DNA of 64,000 bases from SZUA-430 sp040080835. Its GTDB lineage: Bacteria > Pseudomonadota > Alphaproteobacteria > Micropepsales > Micropepsaceae. The notes below the pieces were generated by a model. That model ran no database searches, was not told where the DNA came from, and saw nothing but the letters and a program-made list of their open reading frames with translations. Made by a program: the position numbers and the translations under genes. The stretch is from contig JBEBHP010000002.1 of assembly GCA_040080835.1 (NCBI GenBank), positions 124,001 to 188,000 on the forward strand, given 5' to 3'. This document shows positions 1 through 9,076 of this stretch, in pieces (position 1 is the stretch's first letter; each line of letters begins with the position of its first letter).

Positions 1-1
1 G

Positions 2-1306
2 GCTCGTGGCTGGCCTGTCGATGTGGTGAAAGTCGGAAATTATGCGCAGCAATCTGAAGTTGCTGCCAGGATGGCTGCCGCATGGGGTGGAACTTCGCGC
101 AAATTCAATGCTGCTGAACCCATTCACGGTGAACTCGTGGTCGACGCCATATTCGGTGCGGGCCTCTCGCGAGGGTTGGCACCCGAACTGTCCCAGCTGT
201 TTGAAGACATTGACATGGCAGACGTGCCTGTTGTTGCCATCGATGTGCCCAGTGGAATACACGGGGACACGGCGAAATTCCTCGACAAGACGCAGCCTTG
301 GTCAGCGGCGCTCTGCGTTACGTTCTTTCGGCGAAAGCCGGCGCACCTTCTGTTCCCTGCGCGAGGTCATTGCGGCGAAATCATCTGCGTCGACATAGGA
401 ATAGGCGACGGAATCCTGAACGCCTTGTCCCAGCTTCCACTCGTGGACGCTGACTATCAGCAGCCCTGCGATGAAATTCGCCGACCCCCGCACCGGACGG
501 AACTTGGCGCTACCACTCACAAATACCGGCGCGGTCACTGCCTGGTCGTAAGTGGTCCCGCCTCTATGACGGGCGCAGCGCGGCTGGCAGCTGTAGCCGC
601 CCTGCGCAGCGGAGCAGGTATCGTGACCGTTGCCGGCCGGGATCTGGCAGTGCCCGTCCTTGCTTCGCAGTTGACGGCAGTCATGGTTCGGGATTTGACG
701 CAGCCCGGATCGCTGGGTGAGGCATTGAAGGATTTGCGTCTGACGTCCTGCGTCATCGGACCAGGTGCGGGAACCGGACCTTCGACACGGCAAAATGTTT
801 TGCAGGTCTTGGCATCGCGCAAGAGCGCTGTTCTCGATGCCGACGCGCTGAGCTCGTTTGCACCCAAACCGCAGGAGCTGTTCGAAGCGATGCACGCAAA
901 TGTCGTAATGACACCCCACGAGGGTGAGTTCGAGCGGGTGTTCCCCGGATTACTGGCGCAGTCGAAGAATCGCATCGAAGCTGTTCGGACTGCGGCGCGT
1001 CGCAGCGGTGCCGTCGTCTTGCTGAAAGGACCTGATACCGTTGTCTCGGACCCCGATGGCGCGGTAGGAATCAACACCAATGCGCCCGCCGATCTCGCAA
1101 CTGCAGGTTCGGGAGACGTGCTGGCAGGCATCATCGGAGGCCTGCTCGCTCAAGGTGTGAAGCCGCTTGACGCAGCGAAACTGGGGGCTTTTTATCATGG
1201 AGAGTGCGGCAGATTAGCGGGGCCGGGGCTGATTGCAGAAGACCTTCCCGACCGGCTGCCTCAGGCCATGAGCAATCACGCCAATTCGGACGTTCAAGGG
1301 GTTTGA
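2..1306 (+). CDS. nnrD: Bifunctional NAD(P)H-hydrate epimerase / ADP-dependent NAD(P)H-hydrate dehydratase, 5' end missing
   Basis: This enzyme repairs hydrated NADH and NADPH. The N-terminal YjeF_N domain epimerises the R and S hydrates and the C-terminal ribokinase-like domain dehydrates the S form with ADP or ATP. The reading frame is open to the left edge, where residues reading ARGWPV continue the YjeF_N domain, so the true start lies upstream. The epimerase part runs to about residue 165. The kinase-like domain shows MTPHEGEF and the phosphate-binding NTNAPADLATAGSGDVLAG near the C-terminus. It ends about 107 bp before a tRNA-Leu gene. Both family signatures are clear; only the start is missing. 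Confidence 0.93.
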   Translation, partial: ARGWPVDVVKVGNYAQQSEVAARMAAAWGGTSRKFNAAEPIHGELVVDAIFGAGLSRGLAPELSQLFEDIDMADVPVVAIDVPSGIHGDTAKFLDKTQPWSAALCVTFFRRKPAHLLFPARGHCGEIICVDIGIGDGILNALSQLPLVDADYQQPCDEIRRPPHRTELGATTHKYRRGHCLVVSGPASMTGAARLAAVAALRSGAGIVTVAGRDLAVPVLASQLTAVMVRDLTQPGSLGEALKDLRLTSCVIGPGAGTGPSTRQNVLQVLASRKSAVLDADALSSFAPKPQELFEAMHANVVMTPHEGEFERVFPGLLAQSKNRIEAVRTAARRSGAVVLLKGPDTVVSDPDGAVGINTNAPADLATAGSGDVLAGIIGGLLAQGVKPLDAAKLGAFYHGECGRLAGPGLIAEDLPDRLPQAMSNHANSDVQGV

Positions 1307-1412
1307 GTTTCAGGATCACCCTGCTATGACACCGCCCTTGTTTTCCTACAGGAACGGCGGCACAGCTTGTGCCGGATCTTTTGGGTACGCACGCTGGCTT
1401 GAATGAGGCCGC

Positions 1413-1497
1413 GCGGGCGTGGCGGAACTGGTAGACGCGCTGGATTTAGGTTCCAGTGACGCAAGTCGTGGGGGTTCAAATCCCTTCGCCCGCACCA
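1413..1497 (+). tRNA. tRNA-Leu, anticodon UAG
   Basis: The 7-bp acceptor stem is GCGGGCG (1413-1419) with CGCCCGC (1487-1493), followed by discriminator A and an encoded CCA. The anticodon stem CTGGA/TCCAG closes a 7-base loop with TAG at 1447-1449. A T-loop GGTTCAAATC and a long variable arm typical of class II leucine tRNAs are present. It lies just upstream of tig. Confidence 0.97.
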
Positions 1498-1558
1498 CAT
1501 GCGCTCTCCCAAAGGATGCGAACGGCGGCCGATTAAATAGAAGCAGGACTGGATCATC

Positions 1559-2920
1559 ATGCAAATTACTGAAACGGTGAATGAACAACTTCGCCGCGAA
1601 TTTCGCATTACCGTTGCCAAAAACGATTTGGATGCTCGTCTGGTTTTACGCCTTGACGGCATGAAGGGGCAGGTCAGCCTCAAGGGGTTCAGACCTGGCA
1701 AAGTGCCGGTCGCGCACCTCCGCAAGACTTTTGGCAAATCGATGATGGGCGAAATTGTCCAGGAAACGGTAGCTGAAATATCTCAAAAGGCAGTGGAGGA
1801 GCGCTCGCTCCGTCCGGCGATGACCCCGCGCATCGAGCTCGTCAGTCCGGTCGAAAAAGTAATTGAGGGCGCTGAAGACCTGATCTTCACCATGGGTGTT
1901 GACCTGATGCCCGAATTTGCCCTCACCGATGCTGCTCAGATATCGCTTGTTCGGCCAATTGCTGAAGTCGGCGACGAGCAGGTGATGGAGTCCTTGAAGC
2001 GCCTTGCTGCCCAGCAGCGCACGTTTGAGCCCAAGGGCGACGAAGCTGTTGCGCAAGATGGCGACCAGGCGGTCATCAACTTCACCGGCAAGATCGACGG
2101 AATTCCCTTCGAAGGCGGCACCGCCGAAAACGCCGAACTCGTTCTGGGTTCGGGGTCATTTATCCCAGGGTTTGAAGACCAGCTTAAAGGTGTGAAAGCT
2201 GGCGACGCGAAGGTGGTATCAGTCACTTTCCCCGTCGACTATCCGTCAGCCAATCTTGCCGGAAAATTGGCGGAATTTGATGTCATCGTGAAGGAAATCC
2301 GGCGCGGTGTGGATGCGGAAGTGGACGAAAGCCTGGCAACGAAGCTCGGCCTCGACAGCCTGGACAAGTTGAGGGACGCTGCACGTTCTCAGTTGTCGAA
2401 CGAATTTGGTCGCGCGACCCGCGCGCACCTGAAGCGAGCCTTGCTGGACGCGCTGGATGCCAGACACAGTTTTGATCTGCCTTCCGGTATGGTGGAAGCT
2501 GAGTTCAAGCAGATCTGGACCCAGGTTGAGCAGGACCTCAAGTCAGGGAATCTTGCCGAGGAAGACAAGGACAAATCGGAAGATGAACTCAAGGTTGAAT
2601 TTCGACGAATTGCTGAGCGCCGCGTACGCTTAGGCTTGGTGTTGTCCGAGTTTGGCCGCAACAACAACGTCCAGGTGACCCAGGAAGAATTGAACCGCGC
2701 CGTGGTGGCGCAGGCGCGCCAATATCCCGGGCAGGAAAACAGGATTTTCGAGATTTATCGCAGCAATCCTGACGCTGTGGCGCAACTCAGGGCTCCGATT
2801 TTCGAAGACAAAGTCGTCGATTTCCTCTGCGGTCAGGCAAAGATTACGGACCAGACGGTGAGTCGGGAAGACTTGTTTAAGGATCCCGACGAACTGGCAA
2901 AAATTTTGAAGGCGAACTAA
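1559..2920 (+). CDS. tig: Trigger factor (ribosome-associated chaperone, peptidyl-prolyl isomerase)
   Basis: Trigger factor binds at the ribosome exit tunnel and shields nascent chains; its middle FKBP domain isomerises X-Pro bonds. The 453-residue length is normal. The N-terminal ribosome-binding domain carries the signature GFRPGKVP at about residues 44-51. The FKBP domain lies near residues 160-240 and includes the stretch VINFTGKIDG. The helical C-terminal domain fills the rest. The ATG at 1559 begins MQITETVNEQL, the usual family start. It heads the proteolysis and chaperone cluster tig-clpP-clpX-lon. Confidence 0.98.
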   Translation: MQITETVNEQLRREFRITVAKNDLDARLVLRLDGMKGQVSLKGFRPGKVPVAHLRKTFGKSMMGEIVQETVAEISQKAVEERSLRPAMTPRIELVSPVEKVIEGAEDLIFTMGVDLMPEFALTDAAQISLVRPIAEVGDEQVMESLKRLAAQQRTFEPKGDEAVAQDGDQAVINFTGKIDGIPFEGGTAENAELVLGSGSFIPGFEDQLKGVKAGDAKVVSVTFPVDYPSANLAGKLAEFDVIVKEIRRGVDAEVDESLATKLGLDSLDKLRDAARSQLSNEFGRATRAHLKRALLDALDARHSFDLPSGMVEAEFKQIWTQVEQDLKSGNLAEEDKDKSEDELKVEFRRIAERRVRLGLVLSEFGRNNNVQVTQEELNRAVVAQARQYPGQENRIFEIYRSNPDAVAQLRAPIFEDKVVDFLCGQAKITDQTVSREDLFKDPDELAKILKAN

Positions 2921-2934
2921 CTGTTTAAGGTTGC

Positions 2935-2960
2935 CTTGTATTCTGTTGTGCCTCCCCCTA
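2935..2960 (+). promoter_or_regulatory. Possible heat-shock (sigma-32 type) promoter of clpP
   Basis: CTTGTAT begins at 2935 and is followed, after about 13 bases, by the C-rich element CCCCCTA at 2954-2960. This resembles the sigma-32 pattern CTTG - spacer - CCCCAT. It lies in the 77-bp gap between tig and clpP. clpP is a classical heat-shock gene, but the -10 match is imperfect, so this is tentative. Confidence 0.33.
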
Positions 2961-2997
2961 GCTACGATTGGGGGCTGAGAACGAGGAATTGTGCCCA

Positions 2998-3636
2998 ATG
3001 AAAGACGTAAGCGAAACCTACGCGAACTACTACATGCCGTTTGTCATCGAGCAGACTTCGCGCGGTGAGCGCTCATACGACATCTACTCCCGCCTCCTGA
3101 AAGAGCGGATCATCTTCGTTTCGGGACCTATCGAGGACACCGTGGCCACCCTTGTGACGGCGCAGTTGCTGTTTCTGGAGGCGGACAATCCCAAAAAAGA
3201 GATCTCGATGTACATCAACTCGCCGGGCGGGTTGGTGACGGCTGGTCTCGCGATCTATGACACGATGCAGTACATCCGGCCTATGGTGGCGACTTTGTGC
3301 ATCGGTCAAGCGGCATCTGCTGCTTCGCTGCTTTTGTGCGCAGGCGAGAAGGGGCAGCGCTACGCACTGCCGAATTCCAGGGTTATGTTGCACCAGCCCT
3401 CTGGTGGAGCGCAGGGTCAGGCATCGGATATTTCGCGCCATGCTCAAGAAATACTGAAGCTAAAGCGTCGGCTGAACCAGATTTATGCAAACCACACTGG
3501 TCAAAGTGTTGAAATCATCGAAAAAGCGCTGGATCGCGACAATTTCTTGACCGCGGACGAAGCCAAAAATTTTGGCCTGATCGACCAGGTATTCACCAAG
3601 AGACCCGCAGGATTGGAAGCGGGGCGGACCGACTAA
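2998..3636 (+). CDS. clpP: ATP-dependent Clp protease proteolytic subunit
   Basis: ClpP is the tetradecameric serine protease barrel that degrades substrates unfolded by ClpX or ClpA. The catalytic triad is visible: Ser107 in GQAASAAS, His132 in MLHQPSGG and Asp181 in LDRDNFL. The open frame extends upstream to a TTG at 2968. I chose the ATG at 2998 because GAGGAA (2983-2988) sits about 9 bases before it and the product then starts MKDVSETYANYYMP, as in alphaproteobacterial homologues. Length 212 residues is normal. It is followed 195 bp later by clpX. Confidence 0.98.
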   Translation: MKDVSETYANYYMPFVIEQTSRGERSYDIYSRLLKERIIFVSGPIEDTVATLVTAQLLFLEADNPKKEISMYINSPGGLVTAGLAIYDTMQYIRPMVATLCIGQAASAASLLLCAGEKGQRYALPNSRVMLHQPSGGAQGQASDISRHAQEILKLKRRLNQIYANHTGQSVEIIEKALDRDNFLTADEAKNFGLIDQVFTKRPAGLEAGRTD

Positions 3637-3717
3637 TTCCCGGTCAGATTGAATGAGCACGTTCGGTACACCCGTCATTAATACATTCTTGATCCGTGAC
3701 CGCTTAGCATGCTCGAA

Positions 3718-3746
3718 TTGACAGTGAAGTAGGCGCATTTCAGATT
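3718..3746 (+). promoter_or_regulatory. Possible sigma-70 promoter of clpX
   Basis: A perfect -35 box TTGACA (3718-3723) is followed after 17 bases by CAGATT (3741-3746), a weak -10. It lies in the 195-bp clpP-clpX gap, 86 bp before the clpX start. The -35 is convincing and the -10 is not. Confidence 0.35.
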
Positions 3747-3831
3747 CGGCATGCGTTTGGCTTTTGTGGGTATTGGGGCGAGATGATTGGCCTGAAATGG
3801 CACAAAGTTCGACCTGCGATGGAGAGTTTGA

Positions 3832-5097
3832 ATGAGTAAAAGCGGCAGTGACTCCAAGAACACGCTCTACTGCTCGTTCTGCGGCAAGAGCCAGCATGAA
3901 GTCCGGAAGCTGATCGCAGGCCCGACCGTATTCATCTGTGATGAGTGCGTTGAGCTCTGCATGGATATCATCCGTGAAGAGAACAAGACCTCGCTTGTGA
4001 AGTCACGTGATGGCGTCCCGACGCCATCGGACATCCGCAAGGTTCTTGACGACTACGTTGTAGGGCAGGACCACGCGAAAAAGGTCCTCTCTGTCGCGGT
4101 ACACAATCACTACAAGCGCCTGAACCACCAGGCAAAGACCGGTGAAGTCGAAATTGCAAAGTCGAACATCATGCTGATTGGCCCGACGGGTTGCGGCAAG
4201 ACGTTGCTTGCACAGACACTGGCCCGCATTCTAGACGTCCCCTTTACGATGGCAGACGCCACGACACTGACCGAAGCCGGTTACGTCGGCGAAGACGTCG
4301 AGAACATCATTCTGAAATTGTTGCAATCAGCCGACTACAATGTCGAAAAGGCGCAGCGCGGCATCGTTTACATCGACGAAGTCGACAAGATCAGCCGCAA
4401 GTCCGACAACCCGTCGATCACACGAGACGTGTCAGGCGAAGGCGTGCAGCAGGCGCTCCTGAAGATCATGGAAGGCACGATTGCAAGCGTGCCGCCACAG
4501 GGTGGTCGAAAGCATCCCCAGCAGGAATTCCTGCAAGTGGATACGACGAACATTCTGTTCATTTGTGGCGGCGCATTTGCGGGCCTGGAAAAAATCATTG
4601 CGGCGCGTGGTCGAGGTTCATCGATTGGCTTTGGCGCCAATGTTCAGTCAGCGGACGATCGTGGAACTGGTGCGATCCTTCGCGAGATCGAGCCCGAAGA
4701 CCTTCTGAAATTCGGTCTCATTCCCGAGTTCGTCGGTCGCTTGCCAGTCGTTGCTACGCTTGAAGACCTCGATATCGAAGCGCTGATTTCAATACTGACC
4801 AAGCCAAAGAACGCGATCGTCAAGCAGTATCAGCGCCTGTTTGACATGGAAGGCGTTGCACTGAGCTTCTCGGATGACGCTCTCAAGTCCATCTCCCGCA
4901 AGGCGATTGCCCGCAAGACCGGCGCGCGTGGGTTGCGTTCCATCATGGAAGCAATTCTGCTCGACACCATGTTTGATCTCCCGGGTATGCGTGGCGTTAC
5001 GGAAGTTGTGATCAACGGCGAAGTCGCAGAGGGCAGGGCGCGTCCGCTCTTGATCTACGCAGACAAACGTGGTGAAGCGGCTTCGGCGGCCTCCTAG
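3832..5097 (+). CDS. clpX: ATP-dependent Clp protease ATP-binding subunit ClpX
   Basis: ClpX is the hexameric AAA+ unfoldase that feeds substrates to ClpP. The N-terminal zinc-binding domain has CSFCGKS and CDECVELC (cysteines near residues 15, 18, 37 and 40). Walker A is GPTGCGKT near residue 117 and Walker B is IVYIDEVDK near residue 180. Length 421 residues fits the family. The ATG at 3832 is preceded by GGAGAG. Its place between clpP and lon is the common alphaproteobacterial order. Confidence 0.99.
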   Translation: MSKSGSDSKNTLYCSFCGKSQHEVRKLIAGPTVFICDECVELCMDIIREENKTSLVKSRDGVPTPSDIRKVLDDYVVGQDHAKKVLSVAVHNHYKRLNHQAKTGEVEIAKSNIMLIGPTGCGKTLLAQTLARILDVPFTMADATTLTEAGYVGEDVENIILKLLQSADYNVEKAQRGIVYIDEVDKISRKSDNPSITRDVSGEGVQQALLKIMEGTIASVPPQGGRKHPQQEFLQVDTTNILFICGGAFAGLEKIIAARGRGSSIGFGANVQSADDRGTGAILREIEPEDLLKFGLIPEFVGRLPVVATLEDLDIEALISILTKPKNAIVKQYQRLFDMEGVALSFSDDALKSISRKAIARKTGARGLRSIMEAILLDTMFDLPGMRGVTEVVINGEVAEGRARPLLIYADKRGEAASAAS

Positions 5098-5273
5098 CGA
5101 AATTCGCTGGGTATTCCGTCCGGAATTTGCAAGGCCTTGAATGGGGCGTCGATCGCATCCAATTCATGGACTCATTAAGCCATTGTCGTGACGGAGGATT
5201 CGGTGTTCATCGCTTGTGCGCCTGACGCATCCGGATTTGGCCCGTCCATTCACGATCGAAAGTAAGGTCAGTC

Positions 5274-7700
5274 ATGAACAACTCTGACGACGACAAGCCG
5301 GGCAAGCCATTGCTGGTTTTCCCTGTATTGCCCCTGCGGGACATCGTTGTGTTCCCTCACAAGATCGTTCCCCTTTTTGTGGGGCGCGAAAAGTCCGTGC
5401 GCGCTCTTGAAGACGTGGGCCTTGAAGAAAAGCAGATCCTGCTGGTCACCCAGAAGAACCCGGCTCAGGATGAGCCCGGTGAAAACGATATCTACCGCAT
5501 TGGAACTCTCGCATCCGTCGTTCAACTTTTGAAGCTTCCCGATCAGACCGTCCGTGTGCTGGTCGAAGGCAAACAGCGCGCGCGCATCAAGCGCTTCATC
5601 CCGAACGGAAATTTCTTCCAGGTGGAAGCCGAATTGCTGCCGGATATCGTCAGCGACGATGGCGAGATTGAGGCGTTGGGCCGGACGGCATCTGCGCAGT
5701 TCGACAACTATGTGAAGCTGAACAAGAAAATTCCACCAGAGTCGCAGGCTGAAGTCCAGCAGATCACGGATCCGTCGAAGCTTGCCGACACCATCGCATC
5801 ACACCTGACCGTGAAGATCCCGGACAAGCAGGCACTGCTTGAAATGGTCAACGTCGGAGAACGACTCGAAAAGGTTTTCGGCTTGATGGAAGCCGAGATG
5901 AGCGTGCTTCAGGTCGAGCGCAAGATCCGTACGCGCGTCAAGCGCCAGATGGAAAAGACGCAGCGCGAGTATTATCTGAATGAGCAGTTGAAGGCTATTC
6001 AGAAAGAACTCGGCGAAGGCGAAGAGCAGCGCGACGAACTTGGCGAACTCGAAGATCGCATCAAGAAAACCAAGCTGTCGAAGGAAGCCAACGACAAGGC
6101 CATGGCAGAGCTGCGCAAGCTTCGCCAGATGTCGCCGATGTCCGCTGAAGCGACCGTCGTCCGCAATTATCTCGACTGGATCCTCTCGCTCCCCTGGGGC
6201 AAGAAGAGCAAGGTCAAGAAGGACATTGCTGAAGCCGAAGCCGTGCTCGATCACGACCACTTTGGTCTGGAAAAGGTCAAGGAACGAATCCTCGAATATC
6301 TTGCGGTCCAGCAGCGCGCAGGAAAGCTTCGTGGCCCGATCCTTTGCCTCGTCGGCCCTCCGGGCGTTGGCAAGACGTCACTCGGAAAATCCATTGCCAA
6401 GGCAACCGGACGCGAGTTCGTACGCATGTCGCTGGGTGGCGTACGTGACGAAGCGGAAATCCGTGGCCACCGCCGGACCTATATTGGTTCGATGCCGGGC
6501 AAGGTCATTCAGGGAATGAAGAAGGCGAAGTCCGCGAATCCGTTGTTCCTGCTTGATGAAATCGACAAGCTTGGGGCGGACTGGCGTGGCGACCCGTCAT
6601 CGGCATTGCTCGAGGTTCTGGACCCGGAACAGAACGCGACCTTCAACGACCACTATCTTGAAGTCGATTTCGATCTCTCGGATGTCATGTTCATCACGAC
6701 GTCCAACAGCCTGCGCATGCCGCAGCCGCTGATGGACCGAATGGAGATCATCCGCATCCCCGGTTACACCGAGGATGAAAAGGTCGAAATTGCAAAGCGT
6801 CACCTGATCACCAAGCAGACCCAAGCGCATGCACTGAAGGACGGCGAGTGGTCGATCACGGACGCCGCGCTGCTGGATCTGGTTCGCTATTACACGCGGG
6901 AAGCCGGCGTTCGCAGCCTTGAACGCGAACTGGCAAATCTGGCCCGCAAGGCGGTAAGAGAGCTGGTGTCGAAAAAGGCAAAGTCGGTACAGGTCACGCC
7001 AAAGAACCTTGAAAAATATGCAGGAGTCCGCAAGTTCCGTTTCGGCGAGATGGAGGGCGAAGACCAGGTTGGTGTAGTGACCGGACTTGCCTGGACTGAA
7101 GTTGGTGGCGAAACCCTGACCATCGAGGCCGTCATGCTGCCAGGCAAGGGCCGCATGCAGACCACTGGCAAACTCGGTGAGGTGATGAAGGAATCGATTG
7201 ATGCAGCGAGGTCGTATGTGCGCGCCAAATCGACGACCTTTGGCGTAATTCCGCCAACTTTCGATAAGCGGGACATACACGTTCACGTTCCGGAAGGCGC
7301 AACACCCAAGGACGGGCCGTCAGCGGGCGTTGCGATGACTGTAGCTATCGTCTCGGTTCTGACGTCCATTGCGATCCGTCGCGACGTCGCCATGACCGGT
7401 GAAGTCACATTGCGCGGCCGCGTGCTTCCAATCGGTGGCCTCAAGGAAAAGCTGCTTGCCGCTCTTCGGGCGGGTATCAAGACAGTGATCATTCCGTCTG
7501 AGAATGAGAAGGACCTGGCGGATATTCCCGACAATGTCCTGAAAGGACTGACGATTGTGCCCGTTGCAACAGTCGAGGAGGCGCTGGCCATAGCGCTGGT
7601 ACGCCAGCCAACACCGGTAACCTGGTCGGAGCCTGCCGATGATGAGCAACCCCGCAAAAAGGGCGAATCTGAGGACCGGGAAGGCGTCGTAGCGCATTAA
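5274..7700 (+). CDS. lon: ATP-dependent endopeptidase La
   Basis: Lon is a cytoplasmic AAA+ serine protease that removes misfolded and regulatory proteins. It has the N-terminal LAN domain (FPVLPLRDIVVFPH), a coiled-coil region around residues 210-280, the AAA module with Walker A GPPGVGKT near residue 361, and the C-terminal protease domain. The catalytic Ser lies in PKDGPSAGVAM near residue 682 and the catalytic Lys in GLKEKLLAALRAG near residue 725. At 808 residues it is full length. A terminator follows. Confidence 0.99.
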   Translation: MNNSDDDKPGKPLLVFPVLPLRDIVVFPHKIVPLFVGREKSVRALEDVGLEEKQILLVTQKNPAQDEPGENDIYRIGTLASVVQLLKLPDQTVRVLVEGKQRARIKRFIPNGNFFQVEAELLPDIVSDDGEIEALGRTASAQFDNYVKLNKKIPPESQAEVQQITDPSKLADTIASHLTVKIPDKQALLEMVNVGERLEKVFGLMEAEMSVLQVERKIRTRVKRQMEKTQREYYLNEQLKAIQKELGEGEEQRDELGELEDRIKKTKLSKEANDKAMAELRKLRQMSPMSAEATVVRNYLDWILSLPWGKKSKVKKDIAEAEAVLDHDHFGLEKVKERILEYLAVQQRAGKLRGPILCLVGPPGVGKTSLGKSIAKATGREFVRMSLGGVRDEAEIRGHRRTYIGSMPGKVIQGMKKAKSANPLFLLDEIDKLGADWRGDPSSALLEVLDPEQNATFNDHYLEVDFDLSDVMFITTSNSLRMPQPLMDRMEIIRIPGYTEDEKVEIAKRHLITKQTQAHALKDGEWSITDAALLDLVRYYTREAGVRSLERELANLARKAVRELVSKKAKSVQVTPKNLEKYAGVRKFRFGEMEGEDQVGVVTGLAWTEVGGETLTIEAVMLPGKGRMQTTGKLGEVMKESIDAARSYVRAKSTTFGVIPPTFDKRDIHVHVPEGATPKDGPSAGVAMTVAIVSVLTSIAIRRDVAMTGEVTLRGRVLPIGGLKEKLLAALRAGIKTVIIPSENEKDLADIPDNVLKGLTIVPVATVEEALAIALVRQPTPVTWSEPADDEQPRKKGESEDREGVVAH

Positions 7701-7727
7701 CGATCGCGAAAATCGTGGGTAATTCGG

Positions 7728-7766
7728 AGGGCTGCAGGGCGGAAAACTGCGGCCCTTCGCCTTTTT
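7728..7766 (+). terminator. Rho-independent terminator of lon
   Basis: A 10-bp stem AGGGCTGCAG (7728-7737) with CTGCGGCCCT (7747-7756), one G-T pair, encloses a 9-base loop. It is followed by TCGCC and five T residues (7762-7766), 27 bp after the lon stop codon. Confidence 0.72.
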
Positions 7767-7800
7767 CACGGGATTTTGCGCGGAAAACTGCGAAATGGCT

Positions 7801-7829
7801 TTGACACGGCTCACAGGGCCCTTTATTCC
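7801..7829 (+). promoter_or_regulatory. Likely promoter of the HU gene
   Basis: A perfect -35 box TTGACA (7801-7806) is followed after 17 bases by TATTCC (7824-7829). The start codon of the HU gene is 66 bp downstream and the lon terminator lies just upstream, so a promoter is expected here. Confidence 0.5.
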
Positions 7830-7894
7830 CAACCTCCAAGTTGTGGGGGCAAAACCGCCCTTTTCTGTCATTTGTAACGAGCCCGCGAGGATCC

Positions 7895-8167
7895 ATGAAC
7901 AAGAACGATTTGATTGGGGCCGTCGCCGATAAGACGACCGTCCAGAAGTCCGAAGTCGAAAAAATCATTGATGCGACATTGGACATCATCACCAACACAC
8001 TGAAGTCGGGTGACGAAGTTCGTCTCGTTGGCTTCGGCACGTTTGTCGTAACGACACGCAAAGCCGGCACGGGCCGCAACCCGCGCACAGGCGAAGAAAT
8101 CAAGATTCCGTCGTCCAAGCAGCCGAAATTCCGCGCAGGAAAGCAGCTCAAGGACGCCGTAAACTAA
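7895..8167 (+). CDS. hupB: HU family DNA-binding protein
   Basis: HU is a small dimeric nucleoid protein that bends DNA. The 90-residue product has the classic start MNKNDLIGAVADKT, the beta-arm with GFGTF and the signature RNPRTGEEIKIP, followed by KPKFRAGKQLKDAVN-like residues. The frame is open further upstream, but the ATG at 7895 with GCGAGG just before it gives the exact family N-terminus. Adjacency to lon is conserved in proteobacteria. Confidence 0.98.
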   Translation: MNKNDLIGAVADKTTVQKSEVEKIIDATLDIITNTLKSGDEVRLVGFGTFVVTTRKAGTGRNPRTGEEIKIPSSKQPKFRAGKQLKDAVN

Positions 8168-8195
8168 CAGCTGGGACAACAAGTCTGCAGTTTAT

Positions 8196-8231
8196 GGGCG
8201 CGGGGCCTCAAGCCTTGCGCCCTTTTCTTTT
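8196..8231 (+). terminator. Rho-independent terminator after hupB
   Basis: The stem GGGCGC (8196-8201) pairs with GCGCCC (8217-8222), with an inner GGC/GCC pairing, and is followed by TTTTCTTTT (8223-8231). It lies 28 bp after the hupB stop. Confidence 0.8.
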
Positions 8232-8277
8232 GCGGGTAAGGCCAGTGTTTGCTATCTGGCTGCCTCGCGAATGGTTA

Positions 8278-8353
8278 GGGCGATTAGCTCAGTTGGTAGA
8301 GCGCATCGTTTACACCGATGATGTCGGCGGTTCGAGCCCGTCATCGCCCACCA
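8278..8353 (+). tRNA. tRNA-Val, anticodon UAC
   Basis: The acceptor GGGCGAT (8278-8284) pairs with ATCGCCC (8343-8349), then A and an encoded CCA. The anticodon stem CATCG/CGATG holds a loop with TAC at 8311-8313. D-loop AGCTCAGTTGGTAGAGC and T-loop GGTTCGAGCC are standard. Confidence 0.98.
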
Positions 8354-8519
8354 CCCTACGCCTTCGGCTTCGAGTGGCTTACGCCAGTTTGAGCGGGACG
8401 GCCTACGGAACGCGGGCCGATTCTCAACATTCCTCTTCACGGCTTTGGGAATTGCGCGAGGTGCCACCTCCCGTCACAATCCCAGTACGCTTCAATTCGT
8501 GTTTGCGACGGAGAGGAAA

Positions 8520-9047
8520 ATGTTTCGATTGCTCGCGGTGGTACTGGTCGGCGTCCTTGCCGCCTCAACCGCCCAAGCCAAAGTTGCAGCGCAGAATGCC
8601 AGCGGCTTTTCCGTGGCCCTCGAAGCCGACGTGACAGCCACGCCGCAGCAGGCCTGGGACAGTTTCGTCAGCATCGGCAACTGGTGGGACATGGACCACA
8701 GCTATTCCCACGATGGCAAGAACATGAAAATGGACCCAAAGCCGGGCGGCGCATGGATTGAAACGCTGCCAAACGGCGGCTTTGTCACCCATCTGACGGT
8801 TTCGCAGGCGGCACCCGGTGCACGCCTCGTCCTGAATGGTGGCCTTGGCCCACTCGCCTACATGGGCGTGAACGGAGCGCTGACCGTCGGCTTTGCAAAG
8901 ACCGCAACAGGCACTCACATCAAGCTGGGCTACGCGGTTGGCGGCTTCGACGCGGACGAATTCAAAACCATGTCAAAAGCCGTGGATGGCGTCTGGACCG
9001 TCCAGTTCGCCCGCTATGTCAGCTACGCCAACACTGGCAAACCCTGA
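8520..9047 (+). CDS. Secreted SRPBCC (START-like) family protein
   Basis: This 175-residue protein begins with a signal peptide (MFRLLAVVLVGVLAASTAQA, cleavage after AQA) and then shows the START-like hydrophobic-cavity fold. Indicators are EADVTATPQQAWDSF, the IGNWWDMDHSYS segment, GGAWIE, and a C-terminal helix ending in WTVQFARYV. Such proteins bind lipids or hydrophobic ligands; the ligand here is unknown. The start is set by the ATG at 8520 with GAGAGG nine bases upstream. It is a lone plus-strand gene after tRNA-Val, facing the minus-strand oxidase gene, so it is probably its own transcription unit. Confidence 0.75.
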   Translation: MFRLLAVVLVGVLAASTAQAKVAAQNASGFSVALEADVTATPQQAWDSFVSIGNWWDMDHSYSHDGKNMKMDPKPGGAWIETLPNGGFVTHLTVSQAAPGARLVLNGGLGPLAYMGVNGALTVGFAKTATGTHIKLGYAVGGFDADEFKTMSKAVDGVWTVQFARYVSYANTGKP

Positions 9048-9076
9048 CCGTCCCAAACTGCGGCGCGTCAAAACTG

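Noticed and set aside
5098..5273. CTTGAA-containing stretch upstream of lon considered as heat-shock promoter
   Set aside because: No acceptable CCCCAT-type -10 at the right distance.
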